From Flavonifractor sp. An92 (GTDB lineage Bacteria; Bacillota; Clostridia; Oscillospirales; Oscillospiraceae), in contig NZ_NFGZ01000014.1 in the NCBI RefSeq assembly GCF_002159175.1, forward strand, positions 19,020 through 83,019: DNA of 64,000 nt. Direction: 5' to 3'. A model generated the notes under the pieces. That model saw only the letters and a list, made by a program, of their open reading frames with translations, was not told the DNA's origin and did no database searches. This document shows, one piece after another, positions 51,316 to 59,862 of this stretch (position 1 is its first letter; every line of letters starts with the position of its first letter). The position numbers and the translations under genes are program-made.

Positions 51316-52338
51316 ATGTCTTTACATAACGATATCATAGAGTTTTTTGGGCGTTATCCCGATAAGCTGTCGATGGGATTATACACGCAGGAACATGACG
51401 AGATCTTTTTTGTAGCCTGTCTGAGCGATAAAGAGAAGGGTACCCCCTTCGAGGTCGGGGTGTTTGAACTTGGACAGAGCATGATCGATTTTCTGTATGA
51501 CCCAGACTATGAACGAATCGTCGGGGCGCTGCTGGAATCGGATAGTCATGTAAAACAGATATTGGAAGCTCCGAACGATGTTGCTCGTTGGGTCCCACTC
51601 TATCTCCTGTTGCAAGCAGCTCAGAGCCAATTTTTCTATTTCTACCTTGTTCAGGAAATCGTGACTGCTTACAAGAGCAAAATGTGCAGACCGGATGGAA
51701 CGCCCTATCCCATAGATTATTTTTGTGAAATAGGGCGTTCTTATCAGCGGCTTCGTGAGCGAGTGAAGGATATAGTGGGCGTTTGTTTTGAAGAAACATC
51801 CAAAAACGGAGCTTCTGCCACTGAACGCTACATTGAAAACTTCCCGCTGGATACGCTTTTATATAGGGATGTAAGTGGAGAACCCGTTCCGGCAAGGCCA
51901 TATAAAGAGGGGGAACCGATGAGCTATAAAATGGCCGAGGTCCTTCATCCAAGGATGCCTGAGGATATTGGAAACTTCTTGTTCTTCCAGTATCTAAAAG
52001 AGAACATCCTTTTCAAGCGTTGCGAGAATTGTCAGAAGTATTTTGTTGCCACAGGACGCAGTAACGTAAAATACTGCGATAGAATGGTAGATGAAACGGG
52101 AAAGACGTGCCGCCAGATCGCACCAGCCATGACTTTTCGTGAAAAGCGTAAGGATAGTCCGGCTGAAAAGGTGTTCAATCGAGCCTATAAGACGCTCCAT
52201 TCCCGTATGTCCGCTGGCAAACTGAGTAAAGAGTTGTTCAAAGAGTGGTCTAAGGAAGCCCGCCAAAAGCGCGATGAATGCGCCGCCGGAAAAATCACCC
52301 TCGAAGATTTTGAACGCTGGCTCGTCGATGGGGACTAA
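51316..52338 (+). CDS. DUF6076-type zinc-finger protein
   Basis: 340 aa. The C-terminal third has a Cys4 motif: CENCQKYFVATGRSNVKYC, then C in GKTC (about 231-262), the pattern of DUF6076 proteins found on Firmicute mobile elements. The N-terminal two thirds are helical and unassigned. Function is unknown; nucleic-acid binding is plausible from the zinc finger. AAGGAGG precedes the ATG. It is convergent with the MORC-like gene. Confidence 0.75.
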   Translation: MSLHNDIIEFFGRYPDKLSMGLYTQEHDEIFFVACLSDKEKGTPFEVGVFELGQSMIDFLYDPDYERIVGALLESDSHVKQILEAPNDVARWVPLYLLLQAAQSQFFYFYLVQEIVTAYKSKMCRPDGTPYPIDYFCEIGRSYQRLRERVKDIVGVCFEETSKNGASATERYIENFPLDTLLYRDVSGEPVPARPYKEGEPMSYKMAEVLHPRMPEDIGNFLFFQYLKENILFKRCENCQKYFVATGRSNVKYCDRMVDETGKTCRQIAPAMTFREKRKDSPAEKVFNRAYKTLHSRMSAGKLSKELFKEWSKEARQKRDECAAGKITLEDFERWLVDGD

Positions 52339-52359
52339 TACCGCAGCAAGTTCCCAGAT

Positions 52360-53859
52360 TTATAGGCCATAATCCTTCCAGCGTTTCAATTCGATATGAT
52401 AGTTTTCTCCATTCGTATCCTTGCAGGTGTTGAGGTAGTCGGCCAGTTGCACTGTGCCATGGGAGTGTCGCTCAGCCAGCAGTACCAGTTTGTCGGGGCG
52501 TAGGCCATCATGTATGGCACCGGTATGATACATGATAAGTTGAAAAACATCTTTTTCTTGGCTGACATGGAGTTTACACTCAAAGAGGATAAGCTGAGAG
52601 CCAGTAAAAAGATAGATATCAATCAATGGTGGAGATTTTTCGATAAAGTTGTACACGGGCATCTGGGTAAGGACCGTGGCTTGTGGTCCATATTTCTCTC
52701 TAAATCTCTTGGCTAGTCTTTCGCAGAGCAATACCTCTCGCTTGGTCTGTGTTGAGCTTTTGTAAGTGGCTGGCCTTGGGCAATGGTTACGAATCCAATC
52801 ATACAAAGCTGCCAGACGATAGTCTCCATAGAATAATTTGTCTTTGGTCGGCACAGGCGGTGGAAGCGCATCATTTGTACCGCCATCTGATACATCCAGC
52901 TCGATCACTGCAAGAAAACCGTTATGCTGGGGATGGTCTTTGCCCCAAATCGCAGAGAAAATGTGATGTTCGATCATACGTCCATTTTCATATACCATGA
53001 CCCCAGCATTTGAAAAACTCTTCCGAAAATATCGGGCGGTACTAGGATGATTATCGATCTCTCCGAAGTGATATCGAACACGGACTGGTCCAGCCCCGAG
53101 GTCAAGGATGCAGGAACCTTGATCCGGTGTCTGCGTAGAATGCCATACAGGTTCCAATGCCCGCACACGGTAAGAGCGACGTTTTCCCTCTGCTGTATGG
53201 ATATGGATATTGATCATGAATCCTGCCCGAAGATAGGGCGCGTAGATAACAGCAAGTTCTTCTCTGATACACTGCACAAGAGTGATAAAGGAGATATCAT
53301 GGCCGGGATAACCCTTCCCCGAGGTGTTGAACAAAGCTCTGCTGCAAGGAAAGCTGACATAGGTCCCTGAGGCGTCGAATCTCCCCGGCCAGGGATCTTC
53401 TTGTATATCACAGATATCTGCGGCCATCCCTGACGTGCGATAGGGAGCGTGTACACGGCGATATGTCCCATTGGATACTTCTTCTTGGGTGCGGGTAAAA
53501 AGTGCCCAGTGCGCGTTCTCTGGGTCGAATGTGGCTAATATCTTTTTGAGTGCTACGCCGTAGCGATTAAGCGGTGTTTCCGCGCCAGCCGAAGAGGCGT
53601 ATGTCATACAGGCATCCAGATTTTTGATACCAGCGCCGGTATCTTCTACGCGAACGTAGATATCTCCTTGCCCGTTCTCAGCTGCACACTCCTGCAAAGT
53701 GATGGCGATCTCTCGCTGTTCGGTTTGATTCGCGACCATACTGCTGATAGAATCGTCGCAGAGTTCACAGAGCATATAAGGGAACGTATCATGACTGTCT
53801 GCTATGCCATACCAGAGATTCACATCATTGATCGCGTTGTGAATAGGGATCTTTTTCAT
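52360..53859 (-). CDS. MORC-like GHKL ATPase fused to a PD-(D/E)XK-type nuclease domain
   Basis: 499 aa. The N-terminal GHKL ATPase (about 15-200) has the N-box LCELCDDSISSMV, DTGAGI in the G1 position and RYGVALKKIL in the G2 position, as in MORC/HSP90-like proteins. The C terminus has PLIDIYLF followed by LILFECKL (about 430-450), the D...ExK core of restriction-endonuclease folds, and a helix with YHTGAIHDGLRPDKLVLLAE. The combination suggests a DNA-loop-clamping ATPase with a nuclease, a defence-type design (inference). Start MKKIPIHNAIND has AAGGAG upstream; a longer in-frame start exists. Confidence 0.75.
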   Translation of the reverse strand: MKKIPIHNAINDVNLWYGIADSHDTFPYMLCELCDDSISSMVANQTEQREIAITLQECAAENGQGDIYVRVEDTGAGIKNLDACMTYASSAGAETPLNRYGVALKKILATFDPENAHWALFTRTQEEVSNGTYRRVHAPYRTSGMAADICDIQEDPWPGRFDASGTYVSFPCSRALFNTSGKGYPGHDISFITLVQCIREELAVIYAPYLRAGFMINIHIHTAEGKRRSYRVRALEPVWHSTQTPDQGSCILDLGAGPVRVRYHFGEIDNHPSTARYFRKSFSNAGVMVYENGRMIEHHIFSAIWGKDHPQHNGFLAVIELDVSDGGTNDALPPPVPTKDKLFYGDYRLAALYDWIRNHCPRPATYKSSTQTKREVLLCERLAKRFREKYGPQATVLTQMPVYNFIEKSPPLIDIYLFTGSQLILFECKLHVSQEKDVFQLIMYHTGAIHDGLRPDKLVLLAERHSHGTVQLADYLNTCKDTNGENYHIELKRWKDYGL

Positions 53860-53900
53860 GGATCTGATTCTCCTTTTCTCTTTTATCGCTATTATCATAC

Positions 53901-54006
53901 TACACTGTTTAAGTACATTCTATTGGCACAATATACACTGTTTAAGTGTATTCTTTTGATAAACTGTACAATTGTACTTGTTAAGTGTATTTTTTGCCGA
54001 TATAAT
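53901..54006 (+). promoter_or_regulatory. Promoter and three operator repeats of the ribbon-helix-helix gene
   Basis: TACACTGTTTAAGT occurs at 53901 and 53934, with a degenerate third copy at 53975. The second copy contains the perfect inverted repeat ACACT-GTTTA-AGTGT. The third overlaps the promoter TTGTTA, 17-nt spacer, TATAAT (53978-54006). It also lies upstream of the divergent MORC-like gene, so one repressor could control both. Confidence 0.65.
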
Positions 54007-54037
54007 GGGAGCAACAAAAGAGAAATGGGGCGGGAAC

Positions 54038-54226
54038 ATGGCCGAAAAGAAAAACAGCGAGGCTAGGATTAAAGCCAACAACCGGTATAATGAAAAGGCA
54101 TATGATCGAATCAATATTGCTGTTCCAAAAGGGAAAAAAGCGATTATTGCAGAGAAAGCCGCGCAAAATGGAGAGAGTATTAATGCTTTTGTGAACCGCG
54201 CAATCGACCGTGAACTTGACCGATAA
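54038..54226 (+). CDS. Ribbon-helix-helix (Arc-type) small protein
   Basis: 62 aa. AYDRINIAVPKGKKAIIAEK supplies the beta strand and first helix, and GESINAFVNRAIDRELDR the second helix of an Arc/MetJ fold. Typical of antitoxins or autorepressors on mobile elements. No toxin gene is adjacent on the same strand. The upstream repeats are plausible binding sites. The chosen ATG has GGGGCGGG upstream. Confidence 0.8.
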   Translation: MAEKKNSEARIKANNRYNEKAYDRINIAVPKGKKAIIAEKAAQNGESINAFVNRAIDRELDR

Positions 54227-54244
54227 TCACTTTTATATGCAGCA

Positions 54245-54280
54245 ACAAAAGGCGCCTGTTTTTTCGGGCGCCTTTTGTGA
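54245..54280 (+). terminator. Terminator after the ribbon-helix-helix gene
   Basis: ACAAAAGGCGCC and its complement around a T-rich loop, ending in CTTTTGT. Confidence 0.75.
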
Positions 54281-54331
54281 GTTCTTTATAATATTAAATG
54301 ATAATTTTAGAATCGCAAAGAAAATATTTAC

Positions 54332-54365
54332 TTGTAAAAAAGATATGATATACTTATAAAAGTAT
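54332..54365 (+). promoter_or_regulatory. Promoter with overlapping operator of the restriction-modification controller
   Basis: TTGTAA, 17-nt spacer, TATAAA (54332-54360). The perfect inverted repeat ATACTT-ATAA-AAGTAT (54350-54365) covers the -10 box, a layout expected for feedback control by the downstream HTH protein. Confidence 0.65.
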
Positions 54366-54389
54366 CCGAGCCAGAGAGGAGGGGATCCT

Positions 54390-54614
54390 GTGCCTATAAG
54401 CTATAAGAAATTATGGAAATTATTGATTGATAAAGATCTGAAGAAAAAGGACCTCCAGAGACTGACCGGCATCAGTTCTGCAACTATGGCCAAGTTGAGT
54501 CATAACGAAACCATTCGTAGCGATACTCTTGAAAAAATTTGTATGGCTTTAGATTGTAATATTGCAGACATCATGGAGTTTAAAAAAGTGCGTGAGGAGA
54601 GTCATGATGAATAA
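54390..54614 (+). CDS. Cro/CI-type HTH regulator (controller of the R-M system)
   Basis: 74 aa, YozG/XRE type: YKKLWKLLIDKDLKKKDLQR leads into the HTH GISSATMAKLSHNE, then TLEKICMALDCNIADIMEF. It starts at GTG with GGAGGGG upstream and overlaps the first methyltransferase gene. It probably times methyltransferase expression against nuclease expression (inference). Confidence 0.9.
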   Translation: MPISYKKLWKLLIDKDLKKKDLQRLTGISSATMAKLSHNETIRSDTLEKICMALDCNIADIMEFKKVREESHDE

Positions 54615-55344
54615 GCCATACTTGGTATTTAATGAAGATTGTATTAAAGCTATGAGCCGTATGGATAGCGACTCTGTCGATCTGATCCTGACGGACCCTC
54701 CCTATAATTTAGGGAAGTTTATGAAAGAGCGTGCTACAAACTTGAAGCAAATGCGCGACAATTTTTTTGGTGCTGCCGGGTGGGATGATCTGGATTTCAA
54801 TGAGTGGGAGGTGTCGATGGACAACTTTTTCTCAGAGGCATCGCGAGTAATAAAAAATGGCGGCTCTGTCATTGTATTTATGTCTATCATCAAGGTAGAA
54901 ACCATAATTAAACTTGCAACAAAGCATGGGTTTTATTATAAAACAACTGGAATCTGGCATAAACTGAATCCAATGCCCCGCAATATGAACCTGCATTTTA
55001 TTAACTCCACGGAAGCATGGATTTACTTTGTATATAAAAAACATACAGGAGTATTTAACAATAACGGAAAGGCTGTCCATGATTTTTTTGAAACCTCCGT
55101 TACTCCTGCTGGGGAGCGTAGTTTTGGGAAACATCCAACCCAAAAACCTGTGGCTCTTCTTGAAAAAATGATAGAATTGCTTTCAAATCCCTCAGATATT
55201 GTGTTCGACCCTTTTATGGGCAGTGGGAGCACTGGTGTGGCTGCTGTGAAAATGGGACGCAAATTTATCGGATCTGAGATAAACGAAGAATATTACAACA
55301 TTAGCAAAAGCAGATTAGAAAGCGTGGTTTGCGAAACACTATGA
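54604..55344 (+). CDS. Beta-class DNA methyltransferase (N6-adenine or N4-cytosine)
   Basis: 246 aa. Motif IV is LTDPPYNLG (about 33-41) and motif I is FDPFMGSGSTGVAA (about 203-216), so the order IV then I is that of the beta class. HPTQKPVALLEKMI precedes motif I as usual. It modifies adenine-N6 or cytosine-N4 within a short site. It pairs with a C5-cytosine methyltransferase. GAGGAG lies upstream of the ATG. Confidence 0.92.
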   Translation: MMNKPYLVFNEDCIKAMSRMDSDSVDLILTDPPYNLGKFMKERATNLKQMRDNFFGAAGWDDLDFNEWEVSMDNFFSEASRVIKNGGSVIVFMSIIKVETIIKLATKHGFYYKTTGIWHKLNPMPRNMNLHFINSTEAWIYFVYKKHTGVFNNNGKAVHDFFETSVTPAGERSFGKHPTQKPVALLEKMIELLSNPSDIVFDPFMGSGSTGVAAVKMGRKFIGSEINEEYYNISKSRLESVVCETL

Positions 55345-56396
55345 AAATGATTGATTTATTTGCAGGTGTGGGCGGACTTTCATTGGGGTTTGAATCCAAA
55401 GGATTTGAAGTCGTTTTAGCAAATGAATATGATCCATCTATTGCCGAAGCTTATATTAAAAACCGAAAAAATCCTAACATGATCGTCGAGGATATCACTA
55501 AGCTCCCCATTGAAAAAACATTTGCTCCTTATCGAGGTGTGACCGATTTAGTAGTTGGTGGACCACCTTGCCAAGGATTCTCCCAAAAAGGGCAAAGAAA
55601 AACCATCAATGATCCTCGAAACTTTTTATTTAAATACTTTGTCAATGTTGTTGCAAATGTACAGCCTCGGTATTTCGTGATGGAGAACGTGCCAAATTTG
55701 CTCACAACAGAAAATGGCTATTTTAAAAAAGAAATTGAGAGTATGTTTGCTGCTTTAGGGTACAAAACAAACGCAGCAGTCCTGTGTGCCGCAGATTTTG
55801 GAGTTCCGCAAAACAGGAACAGGGCATTTATTATCGGAAAACATACCGAAGGAGATCCGGTTGAACTTCCAAAGGTAATAGAAAGGCGAACCACAATTTG
55901 GGATGCCATTAGTGATTTGGCATATCTTGAATCCGGAGAAGGCGAAGAAATCCAAGAATATATAACCTCTCCAGAGTCAGATTATCAAAGAAAAATGCGA
56001 CAGGGAAGTGAGTTGTTATTTAACCATAAAGCAACCAAACATTCTGAGATCGCACTTGAAAGACTTCGCTTAATTCCTCCTAATTGCGGAAAAGAATGCT
56101 TGCCTAAAGAGCATTTGACAAAATCCATTTACAGTGGTACTTGGACCCGAATGAAACAAGATGATATCTCGGTGACAATTACCACCCGATTTGATACACC
56201 ATCGTCTGGGTGTTTTACCCACCCTTATTTGAATCGTGCCATAACTGTACGCGAAGCTGCACGTATTCAGTCTTTCCCTGATACTTTTCATTTCTATGGT
56301 TCAAAAACTTCTCAAATGAAACAAGTAGGAAACGCAGTGCCACCTATGCTCGCTGCTGCGGTTGCTCAAGCAATTCTTGAAGATATGCGTAAATAA
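55341..56396 (+). CDS. C5-cytosine DNA methyltransferase
   Basis: 351 aa. Motif I DLFAGVGGLSLGFE, motif IV GGPPCQGFSQKG with the catalytic Cys, motif VI ENVPNLL, motif VIII QNRNRAFIIG and motif X KQVGNAVPP are all present; the target-recognition region lies about 185-295. It overlaps the preceding gene by 4 nt (ATGA); a TTG 4 codons earlier is less likely. Two methyltransferases of different chemistry could protect the two strands of an asymmetric site, as in LlaJI-like systems. Confidence 0.95.
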   Translation: MKMIDLFAGVGGLSLGFESKGFEVVLANEYDPSIAEAYIKNRKNPNMIVEDITKLPIEKTFAPYRGVTDLVVGGPPCQGFSQKGQRKTINDPRNFLFKYFVNVVANVQPRYFVMENVPNLLTTENGYFKKEIESMFAALGYKTNAAVLCAADFGVPQNRNRAFIIGKHTEGDPVELPKVIERRTTIWDAISDLAYLESGEGEEIQEYITSPESDYQRKMRQGSELLFNHKATKHSEIALERLRLIPPNCGKECLPKEHLTKSIYSGTWTRMKQDDISVTITTRFDTPSSGCFTHPYLNRAITVREAARIQSFPDTFHFYGSKTSQMKQVGNAVPPMLAAAVAQAILEDMRK

Positions 56397-56433
56397 AAAA
56401 GGTCAGCACCTACAAAGGGGTGCTGACCTTTTT
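56395..56433. terminator. Bidirectional terminator between methylase and nuclease operons
   Basis: AAAAAGGTCAGCACC and its complement around TACAAAG, with T-runs on both strands; it separates the convergent modification and restriction operons. Confidence 0.95.
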
Positions 56434-57665
56434 CATCTTACGATTGATTTAATGTGAGCCAAGAAGTCTTTCCAATTTAAACACTTAGACAAATCTACAG
56501 TCCGTATGAGAAGAGGACATAGCGCCCCAGTATTTGAGACAAAAGAAAAATCGCCTACAAACTGTGTGTCGTTTTCTGTGTGAGGGTACATCAAAAAAAC
56601 GCGATCAACATCAGGAATTGCAGTGGCATAAGCGTTCATTTGATATATGTCACTCTCTTTAACAAATTTGGTTGGCAGTTTCCATTTTGTGTCAATAATG
56701 GTTTTCGTAGAGGAGTCAAATATTGTAATATCTGGCCTAAGATTAATAAATTTTTTCCCTGTTCCGGAATTGCGCAATAAATGGCTGCCGGTTTTTTGGT
56801 AAAAAACATGGTGTCCCCAAATATTACGGCAAGCTTTGTAAATGAACAACTCGTAGAGATCGTTCATATCAAACAACATAGCATTTACTGGGACAGTTCC
56901 TGCATTTAAAGTAGCCAACCGATTTTGAAGGAAAAGACTTCCATACCGGTATGCATCTTCGGCAATAGCGTTTGTGGAATTGAATGAAATTCGGTAAACT
57001 AACGCCTGTTTAGGGGAAACTGGTAGAATCTCATCAAACAGAGAAAGAAACTGATTTATACGCTTAATATTGGCGGAATCTCGGCTTCGCTTTTTCATTT
57101 CCCACAAGCAGGCTTTGAAAAATCGATTTAAGGGATTGTCAGAAATATACTTAGAATATTTACAGACAAATCTTGTGGGGGTTAGAAGATTGCGATTAAT
57201 CTGTTTGCTAATTACTATTTTTCCTTTTACTGCTTGTAGATTGTTCTCTACCTTTTGATACGATCTCAATAAACCGTGATCGAGATACGTTTCCAGCGAT
57301 AAAAGAAAAATATCGATTATTATCTCAACCAAGGAATCTTTTTGAGGCGCAATCGAACCACGAAACTTTTTGCTGGAATTGGCTTGATGTGCGATTAAGA
57401 GCATTCTGGTCAAAATTTTCCTTAATTCGTCAGGAGAATGCATTCCTGCGATTTTAGGTAAAATTTCAACAGAAAATTCTGGCAAATCAATAACACCAAC
57501 CCAATGCTGGGCAATGAGACAGCGATTCCCCCATTTGAAAATAGGAACATCATCGACGATTAATGACTGTAAACAAACTGCATCATCTTTGGATATTTGC
57601 TTCCTAGAAAGGTCTCTGGTATTCCTTACGGATAGGCGCTCATACTCAGTTATTGAGACCGTCAT
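56433..57665 (-). CDS. McrC-like restriction subunit (PD-(D/E)XK nuclease)
   Basis: 410 aa. The N-terminal part (SITEYERL ... VDLPEFSVEILPKI-type segment near 60-72) matches McrC/LlaJI R2 proteins. The nuclease core is LRPDITIFD ... IIDTKWK (about 315-335). It binds the McrB ring and cuts DNA. Its start overlaps the McrB stop by 4 nt. Confidence 0.9.
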   Translation of the reverse strand: MTVSITEYERLSVRNTRDLSRKQISKDDAVCLQSLIVDDVPIFKWGNRCLIAQHWVGVIDLPEFSVEILPKIAGMHSPDELRKILTRMLLIAHQANSSKKFRGSIAPQKDSLVEIIIDIFLLSLETYLDHGLLRSYQKVENNLQAVKGKIVISKQINRNLLTPTRFVCKYSKYISDNPLNRFFKACLWEMKKRSRDSANIKRINQFLSLFDEILPVSPKQALVYRISFNSTNAIAEDAYRYGSLFLQNRLATLNAGTVPVNAMLFDMNDLYELFIYKACRNIWGHHVFYQKTGSHLLRNSGTGKKFINLRPDITIFDSSTKTIIDTKWKLPTKFVKESDIYQMNAYATAIPDVDRVFLMYPHTENDTQFVGDFSFVSNTGALCPLLIRTVDLSKCLNWKDFLAHIKSIVR

Positions 57666-58936
57666 GGTGTGATTCCCTCATAAATCTGTCTCAAAGCGTT
57701 ATCATCAATTGGAGATCTTGTAAAGAATCTCTTTTTGTCATCCAATAAATATTCTCCAGTGAAGGGAAACAGCGTATCCACAGATAGCGTTGAGTTTTGA
57801 TAAATTGCGGTTGGCTTTAGATTTCCATCGCTGTCCAAGTCATTAAAAATTAATTGAATTTTTTGCAGATCATCATAGAAGTATTCTTCCAGTAGGGGAA
57901 TGATCTTCTGTGCTAAGATTATGGCAATATCCTCTTTTGTGCGGACACTCATAAAGTAGGCATGTCCAATCAAATGATTGGCATCGAGCAATATTTCAAT
58001 GCGTTTATTAATTGTTTCAAAGAGGGCAATAAGATCGATACCATCTACATTGTGTGCGTCAATTCCTGCAATTTCCAATTCTCGCAGGATGATATTTGAG
58101 TCAGGAGCCATCGGCACGAAAGAGAAACGCCGGCGTAGAGCGATATCGATATTAGCTATTGATTTATCCGCTGAATTCATTGTGCCTAAAATATTAAGGT
58201 TATTTGGAACTACAAATCTCTCTTTAGAATAGGGCAACTCAGCAGACAACTCGCTTGCTTCACCTTTTCGTTTATCGACTTCAATCAAGCTAATAAGCTC
58301 ACCAAAAATTTCGGCAATATTTCCGCGATTGATTTCATCAATAAAAATCGCGTATTCTTTTTCGGGATGATTGATAGCCTTTTCGCAAATTAATTTAAAG
58401 ATTCCCGGTTTTGGGGAATAGTCAATCGTGTGTGTAGCTGCATCATAAGTCGGACGAATTCCCTCAATAAAATCCTCATAAGAAAAGGATTGGTGGAAGG
58501 TCACAAAGGAATATCTTTTATCAACGTCTGACGTGCTCAGATATGTTTCAAAAAAGTGCGGATCATGTTTCAATAAGCGAATTCGATCAACATACCACCC
58601 TGTTCCCAATGAAACCTCAAAGAAAATGCGAGGATTTTCACGGAGAGCGTGTATGGGGGATGGTGAAATCTGATGTTTTTCAAGCACAGAGGAAACCCTA
58701 ACAGGAGTTCTCAGAACCAGAGAATCTACTTTTGCTTGGATATCTGTGGCCTGCATCTTTCCTTTATTCTGGAGGATAATTAAGGCAATCAGCAGCCACT
58801 CCTTGCTGTTTCTTGTGTAAGCACTGATAATTTGCGCGTCCGTAATGTCAAAATCAGTGTAATCATTAAGCATGGATTGTAGCAAATATGTTTTTCCGGT
58901 GCCCGGAGGACCATAGTATATAATATTTTGTGCCAT
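57662..58936 (-). CDS. McrB-like AAA GTPase lacking an N-terminal DNA-reading domain
   Basis: 424 aa. Walker A GPPGTGKTYLL begins at residue 9, so there is no room for the DNA-recognition domain that precedes the motor in McrB and LlaJI R1. An insert between Walker A and the next motor motif (about 45-130) looks like a winged helix. FVTFHQSFSYEDFIEGIRP, IFIDEINRGNIAEIFGEL and the McrB signature ILGTMNSADKSIANID complete the motor. It loads McrC and translocates DNA using GTP. The gene upstream may supply recognition. Confidence 0.9.
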   Translation of the reverse strand: MAQNIIYYGPPGTGKTYLLQSMLNDYTDFDITDAQIISAYTRNSKEWLLIALIILQNKGKMQATDIQAKVDSLVLRTPVRVSSVLEKHQISPSPIHALRENPRIFFEVSLGTGWYVDRIRLLKHDPHFFETYLSTSDVDKRYSFVTFHQSFSYEDFIEGIRPTYDAATHTIDYSPKPGIFKLICEKAINHPEKEYAIFIDEINRGNIAEIFGELISLIEVDKRKGEASELSAELPYSKERFVVPNNLNILGTMNSADKSIANIDIALRRRFSFVPMAPDSNIILRELEIAGIDAHNVDGIDLIALFETINKRIEILLDANHLIGHAYFMSVRTKEDIAIILAQKIIPLLEEYFYDDLQKIQLIFNDLDSDGNLKPTAIYQNSTLSVDTLFPFTGEYLLDDKKRFFTRSPIDDNALRQIYEGITP

Positions 58937-58940
58937 AATC

Positions 58941-59690
58941 TTACCTCACGTGAAGCAATTTTTGCCCATGAAGCGATGGGCCATTAACCACATTAGTGGT
59001 TGCGAAGGTATGCGTATACGCATCCAGAATCAGATTAAATCGTTTGGACGAGATGAATCCAATCTCGCGCATATATTTCTGATCATCTTTGATTCTTAGC
59101 TGCGCTTTTCGCGGTTCTCCTCCTTCCACACGGTCACGAGCGGTATTATAATTATACTCAAAATCACAAACATCCAGAATATGCGCGAGGAAGTCCCCTA
59201 TTTCCGGCAGAGGGCAATCCAACACAATGTAACGAATGGTATACTTGCTCCTATCGATGTCGATAGATCCTCTTCCGTCGAATGCGCCAAGAATAAAGGC
59301 GTGCTGCACCTCGGTTTCGGATGCTTCGAGTGCAGGTCTCAACCCCGTAAACAGATCAGAAATATTTGTAAGTGTAGTAGCTCGGAAAAAACTACCAAAA
59401 CCAGGCAAACGAAATTTCCCAGAATCTAAGTTTGTCCCATGAATATTCTCACTCATTAAGGTTTGTCCACCCATCGGCATGGAGAGCTGCCGAACATTAT
59501 CAAAATGTTCTTCGATTTCAACATGTGTCGCATAGCCATAATTATAGCGTACAGGTGCAACCCAATATACGTCATTGTCTACGGTGACTTTTTCGTTGGC
59601 AGCACAAATACCGCCCAAAAAATACGCGATTTCAGGAGTCAAATAACGAGAACCAAAATCAATACCAGAATCAAATACCACATACGGCAT
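58941..59690 (-). CDS. LAGLIDADG-like protein with lost catalytic acids, first gene of the McrBC operon
   Basis: 249 aa. Two LAGLIDADG-type helices are seen, IAYFLGGICAANEKV (about 21-35) and AFILGAFDGRGSIDID (about 131-146), each followed by the beta-strand pattern of this fold, giving a pseudo-symmetric single chain. In both, the acidic residue that holds the catalytic metal is replaced (Ala in the first, Arg in the second). It is therefore predicted to bind DNA without cutting. It lies 4 nt before the McrB-like gene, which lacks its own reading domain, so it is a candidate site-recognition subunit. Confidence 0.7.
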   Translation of the reverse strand: MPYVVFDSGIDFGSRYLTPEIAYFLGGICAANEKVTVDNDVYWVAPVRYNYGYATHVEIEEHFDNVRQLSMPMGGQTLMSENIHGTNLDSGKFRLPGFGSFFRATTLTNISDLFTGLRPALEASETEVQHAFILGAFDGRGSIDIDRSKYTIRYIVLDCPLPEIGDFLAHILDVCDFEYNYNTARDRVEGGEPRKAQLRIKDDQKYMREIGFISSKRFNLILDAYTHTFATTNVVNGPSLHGQKLLHVR

Positions 59691-59733
59691 AAAAAATCCT
59701 CCCCCTGATAGAAATCAAATTCTGAGCTGATTT

Positions 59734-59770
59734 CAAGAATTATTATATTCTTGCAAAAAAACAAAAGCAA
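59734..59770 (-). promoter_or_regulatory. Promoter and palindrome of the McrBC-like operon
   Basis: On the minus strand TTGCTT, 17-nt spacer, TATAAT (59742-59770). The inverted repeat CAAGAAT-TATTAT-ATTCTTG (59734-59753) overlaps the -10, so a repressor bound there would block nuclease expression. Confidence 0.65.
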
Positions 59771-59795
59771 CCCGGCTTCCTCACCGTGAGTAGAA

Positions 59796-59834
59796 ATAGT
59801 GCCCTCCCAACTTTTCGGGTTGAGAGGGCACTAT
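59796..59834. terminator. Terminator downstream of ppdK (inside the element's right end)
   Basis: ATAGTGCCCTC and its complement with an inner CAAC/GTTG pairing. It gives ppdK a new terminator to replace the one left at the far end of the element. Confidence 0.8.
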
Positions 59835-59862
59835 ATATTAAATTATAGACAATCCGAAAATC

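Noticed and set aside
54038..54226. Complete toxin-antitoxin pair with the ribbon-helix-helix protein as antitoxin
   Set aside because: No small toxin gene lies next to it on the same strand. Only the divergent MORC-like nuclease could play that part, which is kept as a low-weight idea.
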